Shown: one piece after another, positions 11,301 to 19,868 of the stretch
Position numbering within the stretch: position 1 is the stretch's first letter
How the letters are laid out: each line of letters opens with the position of its first letter
Origin: Pantoea brenneri
Lineage (GTDB): Bacteria > Pseudomonadota > Gammaproteobacteria > Enterobacterales > Enterobacteriaceae
NCBI GenBank assembly: GCA_002095305.1
Contig: MIEI01000050.1
Coordinates: forward strand, 1 to 35,569
DNA: 35,569 bases
Direction of reading: 5' to 3'
Notes under the pieces: generated by a model
Told to the model about the DNA's origin: nothing
The model's database searches: none
What the model saw: the letters and a program-made list of their open reading frames with translations, nothing else
Position numbers and translations under genes: made by a program

Positions 11301-13025
11301 ACGCCGCCGGTAACGCCGACCTTCGCCACCACGCTGTTTGGTGACAATGTGATCAACAGCAGCGAAGCGGCAACGGTGCAGGTTATCAGCGGTACCACCG
11401 CGGTGGGCGACGGCCAGTCTGTCAGCGTGACGATCGGAAACGACAACATTCCGTTGTCGGTCACGGTCGATGCAAATGGCAACTGGACCGCCAGCCTGAC
11501 GCCGGAATACATCGCTATTCTCGGCAACGGGCAGCACACTCTTACCGTGACCACCACCGATCGGGCGGGTAACAGCACGGAAGCGACCCAGAGCTTTATC
11601 ACCGCCACGACGCCGCTTGTTGCGCCTACGCTGGATACGCCATTCACTGATGGCCGTATCAACGCTGACGAGGCGGCGGCAGGCGGTGCACTGAGCGGCA
11701 CCATCAACGTCACCAATCCGGCGTCGGTGCAGGTTACCGTTAATGGCACCGTCTATTCCGCCACCCTGAGCGACGGCGATAGCCGCTGGACGCTGGATCT
11801 GCCACCGGCGGTATTGCAGTCGCTGCCGGATGGTAACTGGCCGGTCACGGTGACGGTCACCGATGTTAACGGCAACAGCGCCAGCGTGGGCGGCAACGTG
11901 CTGGTCGCGGTGAATAACCTGCCGGACGTTACCCTTAATCTGCCGTTTGGCGACGGTGCGCTCAGTGCGGCTGATGCGGCAAGCGAGCAGGTGCTGAGCG
12001 GCTCGACCGGGCTTAGCGCGGCCGGACAGACGGTCAGCGTGCTGATCTCAGGTTTTAATGGCGATCAACCGCTGACCGCGACAGTACAGACCGATGGCAG
12101 TTGGTCGCTGACGCTGACGCCTGCGCAACTGGCAACTTTTACCAGCGGTAGCCACACCATCACGGTCACCGCCAGCGATCTGGCCGGTAACACCGACAGC
12201 ACGGCGCTCAACGTGGTGACCGAGGTCACGGCCCCGACCCCAACCTTTAACGACGGTGCATTTGGCGCTGACAGTGTGCTGAATATCAGTGAAGCGGCGG
12301 CGGGCGTTACGCTGACCGGCTCCACCGGTAGCATTGGTGATAATCAGGCCGTGAGCATCACCGTCGATCTGAACGGTTCGCGCTACAACGGCGCGGTGGA
12401 TGGTGCAGGTAACTGGGTGGTTAACATTCCGGCCAACGCGCTGAGTTCACTGGGTGATGGCGCGCATACTCTGACGGTTAACGTGGTCGACGCGGCGGGT
12501 AACACCGGCACCACGGAGCTGGCCTTTACCGCCGATCTCACTGCACCGCAGCCGACCGTTGATGCTCAGTTCCTCGATGGCTACATCAATGCCGCCGATG
12601 TTGCAGCGGGCTTTACCCTGAGCGGCACCACCGGCGAAACCGGTGCTAATCAGACGGTGCGGATCACCATGGGTGATGCGGTGTACAACACGCTGGCCGA
12701 TGCCAGTGGCAACTGGACGCTGCCGCTGAGCAACGCGGATCTCTCGGTGTTCACTGACGGTAGCTATCCGGTCACCGTGACGGCAACCGATGCGGCCGGT
12801 AACAGCAGCACCATCAGCAGTTCGCTGGTGGTTGATACCACGCCGCCGGTGCTGACTGTCGGCACCTTTGCCGGCGATGGCGCGCTCAGCTATAGCGAGA
12901 GCATCCAGCCGCAGCTGCTGAGCGGCACGGCTGCCGGTGCCGAACCGGCACCGTGCTCAGCGTCTCGCTGGGCGCGACGGCGCTCGGAACGGCGGTGGTC
13001 GGCGCGAACGGCAGCTGGAGCCTGA
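8331..13025 (+). CDS. Adhesin segment 2: Ig-like repeats 28–42
   Basis: Second frame of the adhesin. It continues the repeat interrupted at 8331, with 'DGAERLTDQRLSGTVSNVEPG' placed exactly where the previous frame should continue. It is unlikely to be an independent gene: there is no ribosome-binding site, and the nominal GTG start lies in the middle of a repeat. It holds repeats 28–42, divergent Ig-like units of about 95–105 residues. Several use 'LTPAQL' or 'LTPEYI' instead of 'VPA..L' after the tryptophan core. Around 12946 the frame slips again: the reading becomes Arg/Trp/Ala-rich junk and stops at 13025, while 'GTVLSVSLGATALGTAV' continues in the third frame. Restoring one C in the CC at 12945–12946 rejoins the two as 'GAEPGTVLSVSLG'. 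Confidence 0.82.
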   Translation: MDGAERLTDQRLSGTVSNVEPGQLVTVTLDGNVYSAAVQASGAWSLTVPAGALSALNDGSASFTVAVSDVAGNTATNTLAFDVNSNASGLALNALSGDNYLNAQELAEPLIVTGSSVNVPQGGTVTVLLNDVSYTAQVAANGNWSLIVPANALAGLADGAYTLTVTATDSGGATLSSAATLNVLATNLPDPTITSPFGDGTLNSSDITSAQTLSGTTGASGDGQSVSVVLNGNTYTTTADDNGNWTVSVPAVALADLPEQTVGYTVTVQDAAGNTASTDGSVVVDRTPPVLTLDAVAGDDIINIAESTAPVILSGSSDAGEGQLVTLTLNNQVWTTTVNGEGNWSLTLPAGALTDIPAGLYTVTVTVRDTAGNPVTETREINLATASLSVSIDTPFGDGYLSRNEADSSQTLSGTTGLLGAGQTVSVTLGGESYSAVVDAQGNWTVTLTPAQLQTLSDGINTLEVNVSDAAGNSGSLASSVTVDFTPPALNVNAIGGDNTINSLELLQDVAVSGTASVADAGQIVTVSFQNVDYQTQVLSDGSWQVTLPASVLQGLTDGSYPVGVSLTDAAGNQTSISQTLTRDADSATLPTLTIGPVSGDNYLNQAEAGQDLTVSGTSTNLAEGQVVTVTLNNIDYSGTVAAGGGWTVTVPAADIATLPDGEQALVVVSADVAGNPASSSSSLVVVASDQAQPTLSVNVVAGDDVINATEATGDVVVSGTSTQLAGGTAVTVTFNDVDYSTTLDANGNWTVTVPATAFNGLPADSTQTFSVRASDVAGNPATATHDVTVNTTLPVVTNIALSAGSSLNLAESLQDLTITGNTAEGLPVAVTLNNVTYTTTAGTGGNWSVTIPAADLQQLADGSQTISVTVTDPAGNVTTDTTTSLDVAFNTLPTISLAAPFSDGLVSAADAAGELSLNGSSSVTPGTIVTIQVGEQTFSTTVGQDGNWSLYLAPGALSSEPDGLTEVVVSTVDAAGNPAQATAGIEILLTPPVTPTFATTLFGDNVINSSEAATVQVISGTTAVGDGQSVSVTIGNDNIPLSVTVDANGNWTASLTPEYIAILGNGQHTLTVTTTDRAGNSTEATQSFITATTPLVAPTLDTPFTDGRINADEAAAGGALSGTINVTNPASVQVTVNGTVYSATLSDGDSRWTLDLPPAVLQSLPDGNWPVTVTVTDVNGNSASVGGNVLVAVNNLPDVTLNLPFGDGALSAADAASEQVLSGSTGLSAAGQTVSVLISGFNGDQPLTATVQTDGSWSLTLTPAQLATFTSGSHTITVTASDLAGNTDSTALNVVTEVTAPTPTFNDGAFGADSVLNISEAAAGVTLTGSTGSIGDNQAVSITVDLNGSRYNGAVDGAGNWVVNIPANALSSLGDGAHTLTVNVVDAAGNTGTTELAFTADLTAPQPTVDAQFLDGYINAADVAAGFTLSGTTGETGANQTVRITMGDAVYNTLADASGNWTLPLSNADLSVFTDGSYPVTVTATDAAGNSSTISSSLVVDTTPPVLTVGTFAGDGALSYSESIQPQLLSGTAAGAEPAPCSASRWARRRSERRWSARTAAGA

Positions 13026-16000
13026 CCCTGACGCCAGAACAGATGGCCACCTTCAGCCAGCCGACGACGACCCTGGCGTTAAGCGTCAGCGACCTGGCGG
13101 GCAACACTACCAGCCAGGATCTGACCTTAAACGTCAATCTCACGCCACCTCCAGGACCGCTGGTGACGCTGGGTACTATTTCAGGCGATAACATCATCAG
13201 TACCGCCGATCAGGCGGGCGGGGTAGTGGTGAGCGGCACCTCGGCTAACCTTGGCGCGGGCGGCTCGGTCACGGTGGTGATTAATGACATCAATTATTCC
13301 ACCACCCTGAACGCCAACGGTAACTGGTCGACCGTCGCCCTGCCGGTCAGCGATTTCGGCAATGCTGACGGCAGCGTCGCCATTACGGTCATCGCTAACA
13401 ATGGCACGACCTCGGTATCCACCAGCGGCAGCGTGCAGATCGATCTGACGCCACCGACCCTGACGCTCAACACCTTTGCTGGCGACAATCGGGTCAACGG
13501 CAGTGAAGGCGCCACCAGTCAGGTGATCAGCGGCACCGCCGATAGCGCCGAAGTCGGGCGCACGGTGGTCGTCACCTTCAATAACAAAAGCTATAACGCC
13601 ATCGTACAGAGCAACGGCAACTGGTCCACTACCGTACCGGCCAGCGACATGCAGGCGCTGCAGGATGGTGCTGCACCGGTGATTACGGCGCAACTGTCCG
13701 ACGCGGCGGGCAACGTTACCACCGTCAATGAAACGGTGACGGTGGACAACACGGCACCGCTGATCCTGATTGACGCCTTCCTCGGTGACAACCTGATCAA
13801 CGCGGCGGATCTGCTGCTCAGCCAGGTATTGACCGGCAGTGCCCAGGGCGCTGAAGGGCAAACCGTCAGTCTCTATCTCGGTGACGGCGCACCGATTGCC
13901 ACGGCGGTGGTCGGTGCTGACGGCCGCTGGAGTCTCGATGTCGATCCACAGGTGCTGTCGAGCCTGAATGATGGCGCGCTGGTGTTTGGCGTGCGGGTTA
14001 ATGACGTCAGCGGTAACCAGACTGACGCCACTCTGACCGTGAATAAACTGGTCAACAGCGCGCTAACCCTGGTGGTCGATTCGGTCTTCGGCGACGGAAC
14101 GCTGAGCGCCATCGATACCACGGTGGCACAAACCATCAGCGGCGTGGCCACCTCGGCAGGGGTTGGCGCGACGGTCTCGGTAGTGCTGGGCGGAACCACG
14201 CTGTCAGCCGCCGTGGGCCAGGATGGTAAGTGGGCGATTGTGGTACCGCCTTCCGTACTGGGGCTGCTGAGTGATGGCGATCTGGCGCTGAACGTCACCC
14301 TGACCGATGCGGCCGGTAACGTCCGTAGCGTCCCGGAAACCGTGACGGCGATTGTCAATGCCGTGCCGGTCGTTGGTACCCTGACCGGGCTGTTTGGTGG
14401 CGATAATCTTCTTAACATTGCTGAAGCGGCAACCGGTCAGGTGGTCGGCGGGGTGATTCAGAACGCCGCCGCCGGTTCACAGGTCACCGTCACCTTTGGC
14501 AGCCATACCTACACCACCACGGTGCAGGCGGGCGGCACATGGAGCGTTAACCTGCCGGGCGGCGATCTTAGTTCACTGCTGGATGGCAACCTGACGCTGG
14601 GCGTGAGCGTCACCGATCGGGCCGGTAACGTCGCTTCTAACAGCGCGACCATTGGCATCTTCACCCAGACGCCGTCGATCAGCCTGACCTCACTGTTTGG
14701 TGATGGCGTGCTGAACCTGGCGGACATCGCCACCGGCCAGGTGATCAGCGGTGTGGTCAACAATGTGGCGCAGGGCTCGGTGGTGACGCTGAACATTGGC
14801 AGTAGCCAGCTCACCACCACGGTCGGCGCAGGCGGTGCCTTCACGGCGACGGTCACGCCGGATATTCTGGGCACGCTGGCGCAGGGCAACCTGACGGTCG
14901 GTGCCTCGGTCACCGATCCGGCGGGCAATACCGCCAGCACCAGTGCCGGGATCCGGGTCGATACGCTGCTGCCCACCATCACCGTTAATCCGCTGTTTGG
15001 CGACGGCCTGCTTAACGTGGCGGATGCGCTGGTCACCCAGGTGATCGGCGGCGTGGTTGGCGGGGCAGAACCGGGCTCGCGTGTGGTGGTCTCTGTCGGA
15101 TCGCAGCAGTTCATCACCACCACCGATGCCAGTGGCAACTTCAACGTTTCGCTGACGCCAACGCTGTTGCAGGGCATTACCGATGGCAATCTCACCGTCG
15201 GTGTCAGCGTTACAGACAGCGCGGGCAACACCAGCAGCACCTCGGCGGGCGCGCTGGTCGGCATTCACAACCTGCCGAAAGTGACGCTTAACCCGTTGTT
15301 TGGTGACGGCGTGCTGAACCTGGCAGAATCGCTGGTGACGCAGACCATCAGCGGTACGGTATCAGGCGTGGCGGCGGGCAGCAGCGTCCGGCTGGCGATT
15401 GGCAATACCACCGCCACCGCGCTGGTTAACGCCGACGGAAGCTTCTCGACCACGGTAACGCCAGCGGTGCTCTCTACGCTGCTGAGCGGCAACTTCACGG
15501 TCAGCGCCTCGGTCACCGATCCGGTGGGCAACACCAGCAGCACCAGTGCCGGTGTCTCGCTGGGGCTGATTCAGCCGACGCTGTCGGTGAATACGGTGTT
15601 TGGCGATGGCGTGCTGAGCGCAGCGGATCTGGCCTCCAATCAGACCATCAGCGGCAGCTCAAGCCTGGCGGCCGGTTCAACCGTCAGCGCCACGCTGAAC
15701 GGGCTGACCTACACCACTAAAGTGGTGAGCGGCGGTAGCTGGAGTATCAGCGTACCAAAAGCGGATCTGGCGGCAATCACCGACGGCAGCAAAACTGTGA
15801 CCGTGACCGGCACCGACGCCTATGGCAACGTGGCGAACAGCAGCGGTGCGCTGAGCGTGATTGCGCATACTGCGCCGACGGTCGCCATCACCTCACTGTT
15901 TGGTGACAATGCGCTGAGCGCAGTGGATGTCAAAACGGCGCAAACCATTAGCGGCAGTACCACCAATGCGGAAGGATCGGTGGTGCGCGTGGCGCTGGGC

Positions 16001-17524
16001 GGACAGACCTACAGCACCACGGTGAACAGCAACGGTAACTGGAGCCTGTCGATTCCGGCGGCCAGCCTGGCGGCAATTGCCGATGGTCAGTACACCGTCA
16101 CCGCCAGCGTCACCAATGGCGCGGGCAGCAGCGGCAGCGGCTCGGCCGCACTCGGCGTAGTCAGTCACACCACGCCGACGGTCAGTCTGGGCAGCTATTT
16201 TGGCGGTGACGGTTACCTGAATATTGCCGAAGCCAATACCGCCGAAACCATCAGCGGCACCAGCACCAATGCCGCTGGCGGCACGGTAACGGTTAACCTC
16301 GCGGGCAATATCCTCACCACCACCATTGGCGCGAATGGGGCATGGAGCATCAGCGTACCGTCAGCCACCCTGAAAGGGATCTCTGATGGCAGTCATCCGC
16401 TGACCGTAACGGTGGCTGATATTGGCGGCAATACCGTCACCAGCAGCAGCTCCTTTACCGCACTGTCACACAATTCACCGCTGGTGGGCGCCGATCCGGT
16501 GCTCAGCATCGTGACGTCGTTGCTGACCGGACTGACGGTGCAGGGCGGCTCGCTGAATGCGGCGCAGGGATCGAAAGTCAGCGTCACGCTGCTGCTCGCC
16601 AACGGCAGCAACGGACCGACGATCAATACCACCACCGATGCGCTGGGGCGTTACTCCGCTAACTTCGCGCCGTCGTTGTTGTCGGTTGGCGGCCTGCTGC
16701 TGTCGCTGGGTACGCTGGCAAAAATCACCATCACTGATGTGGCAGGCAACAGCTATTCGACCACCAATACTCTGCTGTTAGGGTCATTGTTGCCGATTAC
16801 GACTGCCGCCACCGAATCGGTGGCACTGTTCCCGGTGGCCGATGACAGCGCCACGGTGGCCAGTGCCGGCGGTGAAACGCAGCACAACACCAACAGCAGT
16901 GAGGAAAACGTCACCCATGCTGCGGTGGTCTCGACCCTGACCACCGACGCGGATATCACCGCGCCGGCCAGCAGCAGTGAAAGCGCTTCCGCACCGGAAA
17001 CCGTTGCCGCCGCTGCGCCAGCCGGGGAGGCCAGCTACACCATTGGTGGCGTGGTGATCACGCTGGCTGATGGCAGCACGGTGGAAGGTGCAGCGGTTAC
17101 CGGCAGCAGTGGGGCTGATACCGTGACGGTCAGTGATCTCAACTTTACGCACATCGATGGCGGCGCAGGCACCGATACGCTGGTGCTGAACGGGGAGCAT
17201 CTGAATCTGGATCTCACCTCGCTGGGTCTGAAAGTCGAGCACATTGAAGTACTCGACCTCGGCAAAACCGGGACTAACTCGGTGAAACTCGATCTGAATG
17301 AAGCACTGAGCATTACCGACCAGCAAAGTGATGATTTGATCATCAAGGGTGCCGATGGCAGCCAGGTGACGCTGGCGAACAGCAATGGCGGCATCTGGGC
17401 GGTAACCGGCGAGCGTACCGTGCAGGGGCAAACCTTCGAGGTTTATCACAATTCGGCGCTGACCAGCGATAACACGCTGGGCGATGTGCTGGTGCAACAT
17501 AACCTGCAGGTGCATATCGTGTAG
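12953..17524 (+). CDS. Adhesin segment 3: Ig-like repeats 43–55 and C-terminal secretion domain
   Basis: Third frame of the adhesin, ending at the authentic TAG at 17522–17524. It holds repeats 43–54 and a degenerate repeat 55 (about 16490–16790), then an Ala/Ser/Glu/Thr-rich linker (about 16800–17030). The C-terminal domain starts 'ASYTIGGVVITLADGS' and includes 'GGAGTDTLVLNGEHLNLDL' and 'VEHIEVLDLGKTGTNSVKLD', a pattern I associate with C-terminal domains of large T1SS-exported adhesins. Repeats 49–51 are unusual in having Phe in place of the core Trp (GAFTATV, GNFNVSL, GSFSTTV). A strong terminator follows 30 bp after the stop. Without frame restoration upstream, this secretion domain would not be translated with the rest of the adhesin. 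Confidence 0.85.
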   Translation: MLSVSLGATALGTAVVGANGSWSLTLTPEQMATFSQPTTTLALSVSDLAGNTTSQDLTLNVNLTPPPGPLVTLGTISGDNIISTADQAGGVVVSGTSANLGAGGSVTVVINDINYSTTLNANGNWSTVALPVSDFGNADGSVAITVIANNGTTSVSTSGSVQIDLTPPTLTLNTFAGDNRVNGSEGATSQVISGTADSAEVGRTVVVTFNNKSYNAIVQSNGNWSTTVPASDMQALQDGAAPVITAQLSDAAGNVTTVNETVTVDNTAPLILIDAFLGDNLINAADLLLSQVLTGSAQGAEGQTVSLYLGDGAPIATAVVGADGRWSLDVDPQVLSSLNDGALVFGVRVNDVSGNQTDATLTVNKLVNSALTLVVDSVFGDGTLSAIDTTVAQTISGVATSAGVGATVSVVLGGTTLSAAVGQDGKWAIVVPPSVLGLLSDGDLALNVTLTDAAGNVRSVPETVTAIVNAVPVVGTLTGLFGGDNLLNIAEAATGQVVGGVIQNAAAGSQVTVTFGSHTYTTTVQAGGTWSVNLPGGDLSSLLDGNLTLGVSVTDRAGNVASNSATIGIFTQTPSISLTSLFGDGVLNLADIATGQVISGVVNNVAQGSVVTLNIGSSQLTTTVGAGGAFTATVTPDILGTLAQGNLTVGASVTDPAGNTASTSAGIRVDTLLPTITVNPLFGDGLLNVADALVTQVIGGVVGGAEPGSRVVVSVGSQQFITTTDASGNFNVSLTPTLLQGITDGNLTVGVSVTDSAGNTSSTSAGALVGIHNLPKVTLNPLFGDGVLNLAESLVTQTISGTVSGVAAGSSVRLAIGNTTATALVNADGSFSTTVTPAVLSTLLSGNFTVSASVTDPVGNTSSTSAGVSLGLIQPTLSVNTVFGDGVLSAADLASNQTISGSSSLAAGSTVSATLNGLTYTTKVVSGGSWSISVPKADLAAITDGSKTVTVTGTDAYGNVANSSGALSVIAHTAPTVAITSLFGDNALSAVDVKTAQTISGSTTNAEGSVVRVALGGQTYSTTVNSNGNWSLSIPAASLAAIADGQYTVTASVTNGAGSSGSGSAALGVVSHTTPTVSLGSYFGGDGYLNIAEANTAETISGTSTNAAGGTVTVNLAGNILTTTIGANGAWSISVPSATLKGISDGSHPLTVTVADIGGNTVTSSSSFTALSHNSPLVGADPVLSIVTSLLTGLTVQGGSLNAAQGSKVSVTLLLANGSNGPTINTTTDALGRYSANFAPSLLSVGGLLLSLGTLAKITITDVAGNSYSTTNTLLLGSLLPITTAATESVALFPVADDSATVASAGGETQHNTNSSEENVTHAAVVSTLTTDADITAPASSSESASAPETVAAAAPAGEASYTIGGVVITLADGSTVEGAAVTGSSGADTVTVSDLNFTHIDGGAGTDTLVLNGEHLNLDLTSLGLKVEHIEVLDLGKTGTNSVKLDLNEALSITDQQSDDLIIKGADGSQVTLANSNGGIWAVTGERTVQGQTFEVYHNSALTSDNTLGDVLVQHNLQVHIV

Positions 17525-17553
17525 TGCGGCTAAAATATCAGTAAACCTGATGG

Positions 17554-17590
17554 AATCAGCGGGTGTGTGAGCGCCCGCTGATTTTTTATT
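17554..17590 (+). terminator. Rho-independent terminator of the adhesin gene
   Basis: A perfect 10-bp stem (AATCAGCGGG / CCCGCTGATT) with a 10-base loop is followed directly by a T-rich run (TTTTATT). It begins 30 bp after the adhesin stop codon. It separates adhesin transcription from the next gene, which must therefore rely on read-through or its own promoter. Confidence 0.85.
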
Positions 17591-17884
17591 TTCCGGCCGT
17601 GATAATTCCATTTTCCAGATTTTCGCCACTATTCATCAGCAGGGTGAAAGATTAGGGTAGGGGCAGCAAACGGCGCCACGCCGGTTAATGCAGAAAATCT
17701 GACATCTAAAATTCTTTAGCGGCTTTTTTAGCAGCCTATTCATTAATCCTTGTTACCTGCGGGTAACCGGTTCCGACCAGCGGAAACGGGCAGCTTACGC
17801 TTGCCTGACATAACTGCGCCAACCTTAACGATCAGTTTATCTGATGGTTTGCGCCTGCGTTTCTGTTCTGAATTGAGGTTACCT
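17591..17884 (+). other. Non-coding region upstream of the second Ig-repeat gene
   Basis: With the terminator before it, this makes about 360 bp without a gene. No convincing sigma-70 promoter is visible. There is a small inverted repeat GTTACC-tgcg-GGTAAC at 17752–17767, which could be an operator or a leader hairpin. The downstream gene could be extended into this region from a TTG at 17750, but the extension is low complexity and unlike the protein, so I treat it as 5' leader. Confidence 0.4.
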
Positions 17885-19804
17885 ATGTCCCAGCGTGATA
17901 CGTTTCGTGCCGTCCGGCTCGAATCCATTTTTCAGGCGGCGGTGAGTGAATTTGCCGTTCCCGATAACACCGCGCGCAGCCTGGCCCCGGCAGTGACGTC
18001 CACCATCGCAACGCCGTCTGCCGATCTCCTCAACGACAGCGCGCTCAGTCCGGCGATTGGGCTGACGACGCTGGCGGTTACCGCGGCCGCAGATACTCAG
18101 CCGCCCGCCGCGCTGCGGCCGTATGAACCGATCGCCAGCGATGGGGTGATCGCCAACTGGGAAGTGCAAAACCCGGTCCATCTGCGCGGTCAGGCGGTGG
18201 GGGAGGCGGGATCAACCGTCACCCTGACCTTCAACGATCAGAGCTGGCAGAGCACCGTCAATCAGTGGGGCTACTGGAACGCCTCGATGCCCGCCGAGGT
18301 GCTGAACGGGCTGCCGGACGGCAATCACACCCTGACGCTGACCATCACCGATAAAGCCGGTAACAGCACCGACACCACGGTCGATTTTGGTCTCTATGCC
18401 GACCGCAGCCTTAAGCCGACTCTGACGGTGGACACCATCAGCGGCGATAACGCGGTTAACATTGAGGAGAGCGTGTATGGCGTCGACATCAGCGGCAGCG
18501 GCACCCATCTGCCTGCTGGCTCACGGGTAACTCTGACGCTGGGCAGCATCACCACCACGGCGATTGTTGGCGGCGACGGCAAATGGACCGGCACCTTTCA
18601 CGAGAGCGATCTCAAAGCGCAGCAGGATGGCGTCTACAGTCTGATGGTTAGTGCGGTTGATCCGAATGGCAACACCACCACTGAATCTCACCCGCTGACG
18701 CTGATCACCCACCTGAGCAGCCTGCCGCAGATTAGCTTTGATAAGGTGACGGCGGATGATGTGATCAATCTGGCGGAAACCCAGCAGGATTTACGGCTGA
18801 GCGGCACGCTGTCGACCGTGATGCCAGGCCATCGGCTGGTGATCACCGGCGCCAACGAGAAAGATTATGCCGCCACGCTGAGTGAGGATGGACACTGGCA
18901 GGTGGTGATCCCGGCGGCGGATGTGCAGGCTTTTATTAATATCGGCGAGATCCGCGCCTGGTCGATTGACGGTGCCAACAACTATACCGACGCCAGCCAT
19001 GAGCTGAACATCAAAACCGGCTTTATCCCGATCTATGTCGAAATGGATATCGGCGGCGATATGATCCTCAACTATCAGGAAGCGCAGCACGATCTCAGCC
19101 TCTATGTTGAGGGCGCTAACGAGCTGGTGATCAATGGCAAAACCTACCAGCCGGACGCGAAGGGGATGGTGACCCTGAGCGCCAGCGATCTGCAGGCGCT
19201 GCCGGAGGGACCGGTCGCCGTCACCTATCATCGCTGGGATGAGTATGGCAACAGCGACACCCAGACCAACAGCAGCCTGTTCACCGTGGCTACTCATCAG
19301 CGTCCGACCATGACGCTGGATACGCCGTTCGACGACAACGTGATTGACGCTGCGGATGTTAACAGCTGGCATCTGATTCAGGGCAGTTCGACCCACCTTG
19401 AGCCAGGCAGCCTGGTGCAGTTAACCCTCGGCGATCAGCACTACAGCGCCAGCGTGAAAGCAGACGGCGGCTGGGCGCTGACCATCCTGGCCGGACAGCT
19501 GGCGCCGCTGGATGATGGTGAATATCAGATGACGGTGAGCGCCAAAGACAGTGCCGGCAATCTGGCCAGTGCCAGCCAGACCGTGACGGTGGCCTCACAT
19601 ACTGACGCTGCTGCCACGCTGAATCTGTTGTCGGTCGATCAGCTACTGGATAACCTCAGCCCGACAGCGGCAGCCGAAACGCTGCCGGCGGCGAAGGCGT
19701 CTGCCGCTGTTGCTGCGCCGCACGACAGCAATCTGGTGACCGATTCCCCTTACACGCTCGCCGACCACTTATGGCAACACCCCGCCGTTCATCCGCTAGT
19801 CTGA
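17885..19804 (+). CDS. Second, short Ig-repeat protein, probable T1SS substrate (639 aa)
   Basis: A soluble Ig-repeat protein related to the adhesin upstream but only 639 aa. I chose the ATG at 17885 because GAGGT lies 8 bases upstream and the protein then begins 'MSQRDTFRAVRLESIF'. There is no Sec signal peptide, as expected for a type 1 secretion substrate. After about 70 unique residues come five Ig-like repeats (roughly residues 70–175, 176–277, 278–378, 379–470, 471–572). Repeats 1, 2, 3 and 5 keep the Trp core (GYWNASM, GKWTGTF, GHWQVVI, GGWALTI); repeat 4 lacks it. The tail (573–639) is Ala-rich and ends 'LWQHPAVHPLV', with no RTX nonapeptides. It sits between the adhesin and the exporter genes, so it may be a second cargo or an accessory of the adhesin. 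Its exact role is unknown. Confidence 0.85.
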   Translation: MSQRDTFRAVRLESIFQAAVSEFAVPDNTARSLAPAVTSTIATPSADLLNDSALSPAIGLTTLAVTAAADTQPPAALRPYEPIASDGVIANWEVQNPVHLRGQAVGEAGSTVTLTFNDQSWQSTVNQWGYWNASMPAEVLNGLPDGNHTLTLTITDKAGNSTDTTVDFGLYADRSLKPTLTVDTISGDNAVNIEESVYGVDISGSGTHLPAGSRVTLTLGSITTTAIVGGDGKWTGTFHESDLKAQQDGVYSLMVSAVDPNGNTTTESHPLTLITHLSSLPQISFDKVTADDVINLAETQQDLRLSGTLSTVMPGHRLVITGANEKDYAATLSEDGHWQVVIPAADVQAFINIGEIRAWSIDGANNYTDASHELNIKTGFIPIYVEMDIGGDMILNYQEAQHDLSLYVEGANELVINGKTYQPDAKGMVTLSASDLQALPEGPVAVTYHRWDEYGNSDTQTNSSLFTVATHQRPTMTLDTPFDDNVIDAADVNSWHLIQGSSTHLEPGSLVQLTLGDQHYSASVKADGGWALTILAGQLAPLDDGEYQMTVSAKDSAGNLASASQTVTVASHTDAAATLNLLSVDQLLDNLSPTAAAETLPAAKASAAVAAPHDSNLVTDSPYTLADHLWQHPAVHPLV

Positions 19805-19828
19805 CCTGAAACACATTAGTTAACGTAC

Positions 19829-19868
19829 TGCCTTCCGGACGGGTTTGTTAAGCCCGTCTGGATTGGCA
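19829..19868 (+). terminator. Long hairpin after the Ig-repeat protein, terminator or attenuator
   Basis: A 40-base stem-loop: TGCC/GGCA at the base, a small internal loop, then CCGGACGGG paired with CCCGTCTGG (one G·T pair) around a T-rich loop. It starts 25 bp after the stop codon. There is no U-run after it, so it could be a weak or Rho-assisted terminator, an attenuator, or an mRNA-stabilising 3' end ahead of the exporter genes. Confidence 0.5.

Larger units (their letters stand above)
1..17524 (+). pseudogene. Giant BapA-like Ig-repeat adhesin, 5' partial, interrupted by two frameshifts
   Basis: Surface or biofilm adhesin of the BapA/LapA type, expected to be exported by the type 1 secretion system encoded downstream. 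The frame is open from base 1, so the N-terminal anchor lies outside the window. The first residues form a Gly/Asn/Pro-rich linker (GGGGGDNNNGVDPGTPGNPP). I count 55 Ig-like repeats, most with a 'DGSWS/GNWS...VPA..L' core and a 'VTDAAGN' or 'VSNAAGT' end. The C-terminal part (from about 16800) is Ala/Ser-rich and then carries a single RTX-like 'GGAGTDTL' turn, as in type 1 secretion C-terminal domains. About 5,840 codons are visible. Single-base deletions near 8331 and 12946 split it into three frames that join perfectly once one base is restored at each site. Family assignment is firm; loss of function is inference, because the indels may be sequencing errors. Confidence 0.88.

Noticed and set aside
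14509..15264. 251-codon reverse-strand ORF inside the adhesin
   Set aside because: Antisense shadow of repeats 48–51, with repeated 'ITWVTSASATLSRPSPNS'-like copies that simply reflect the forward repeats.
16784..17629. 281-codon reverse-strand ORF spanning the adhesin C-terminus and its terminator
   Set aside because: It crosses the clear forward stop codon and terminator, and has no ribosome-binding site or recognisable protein.
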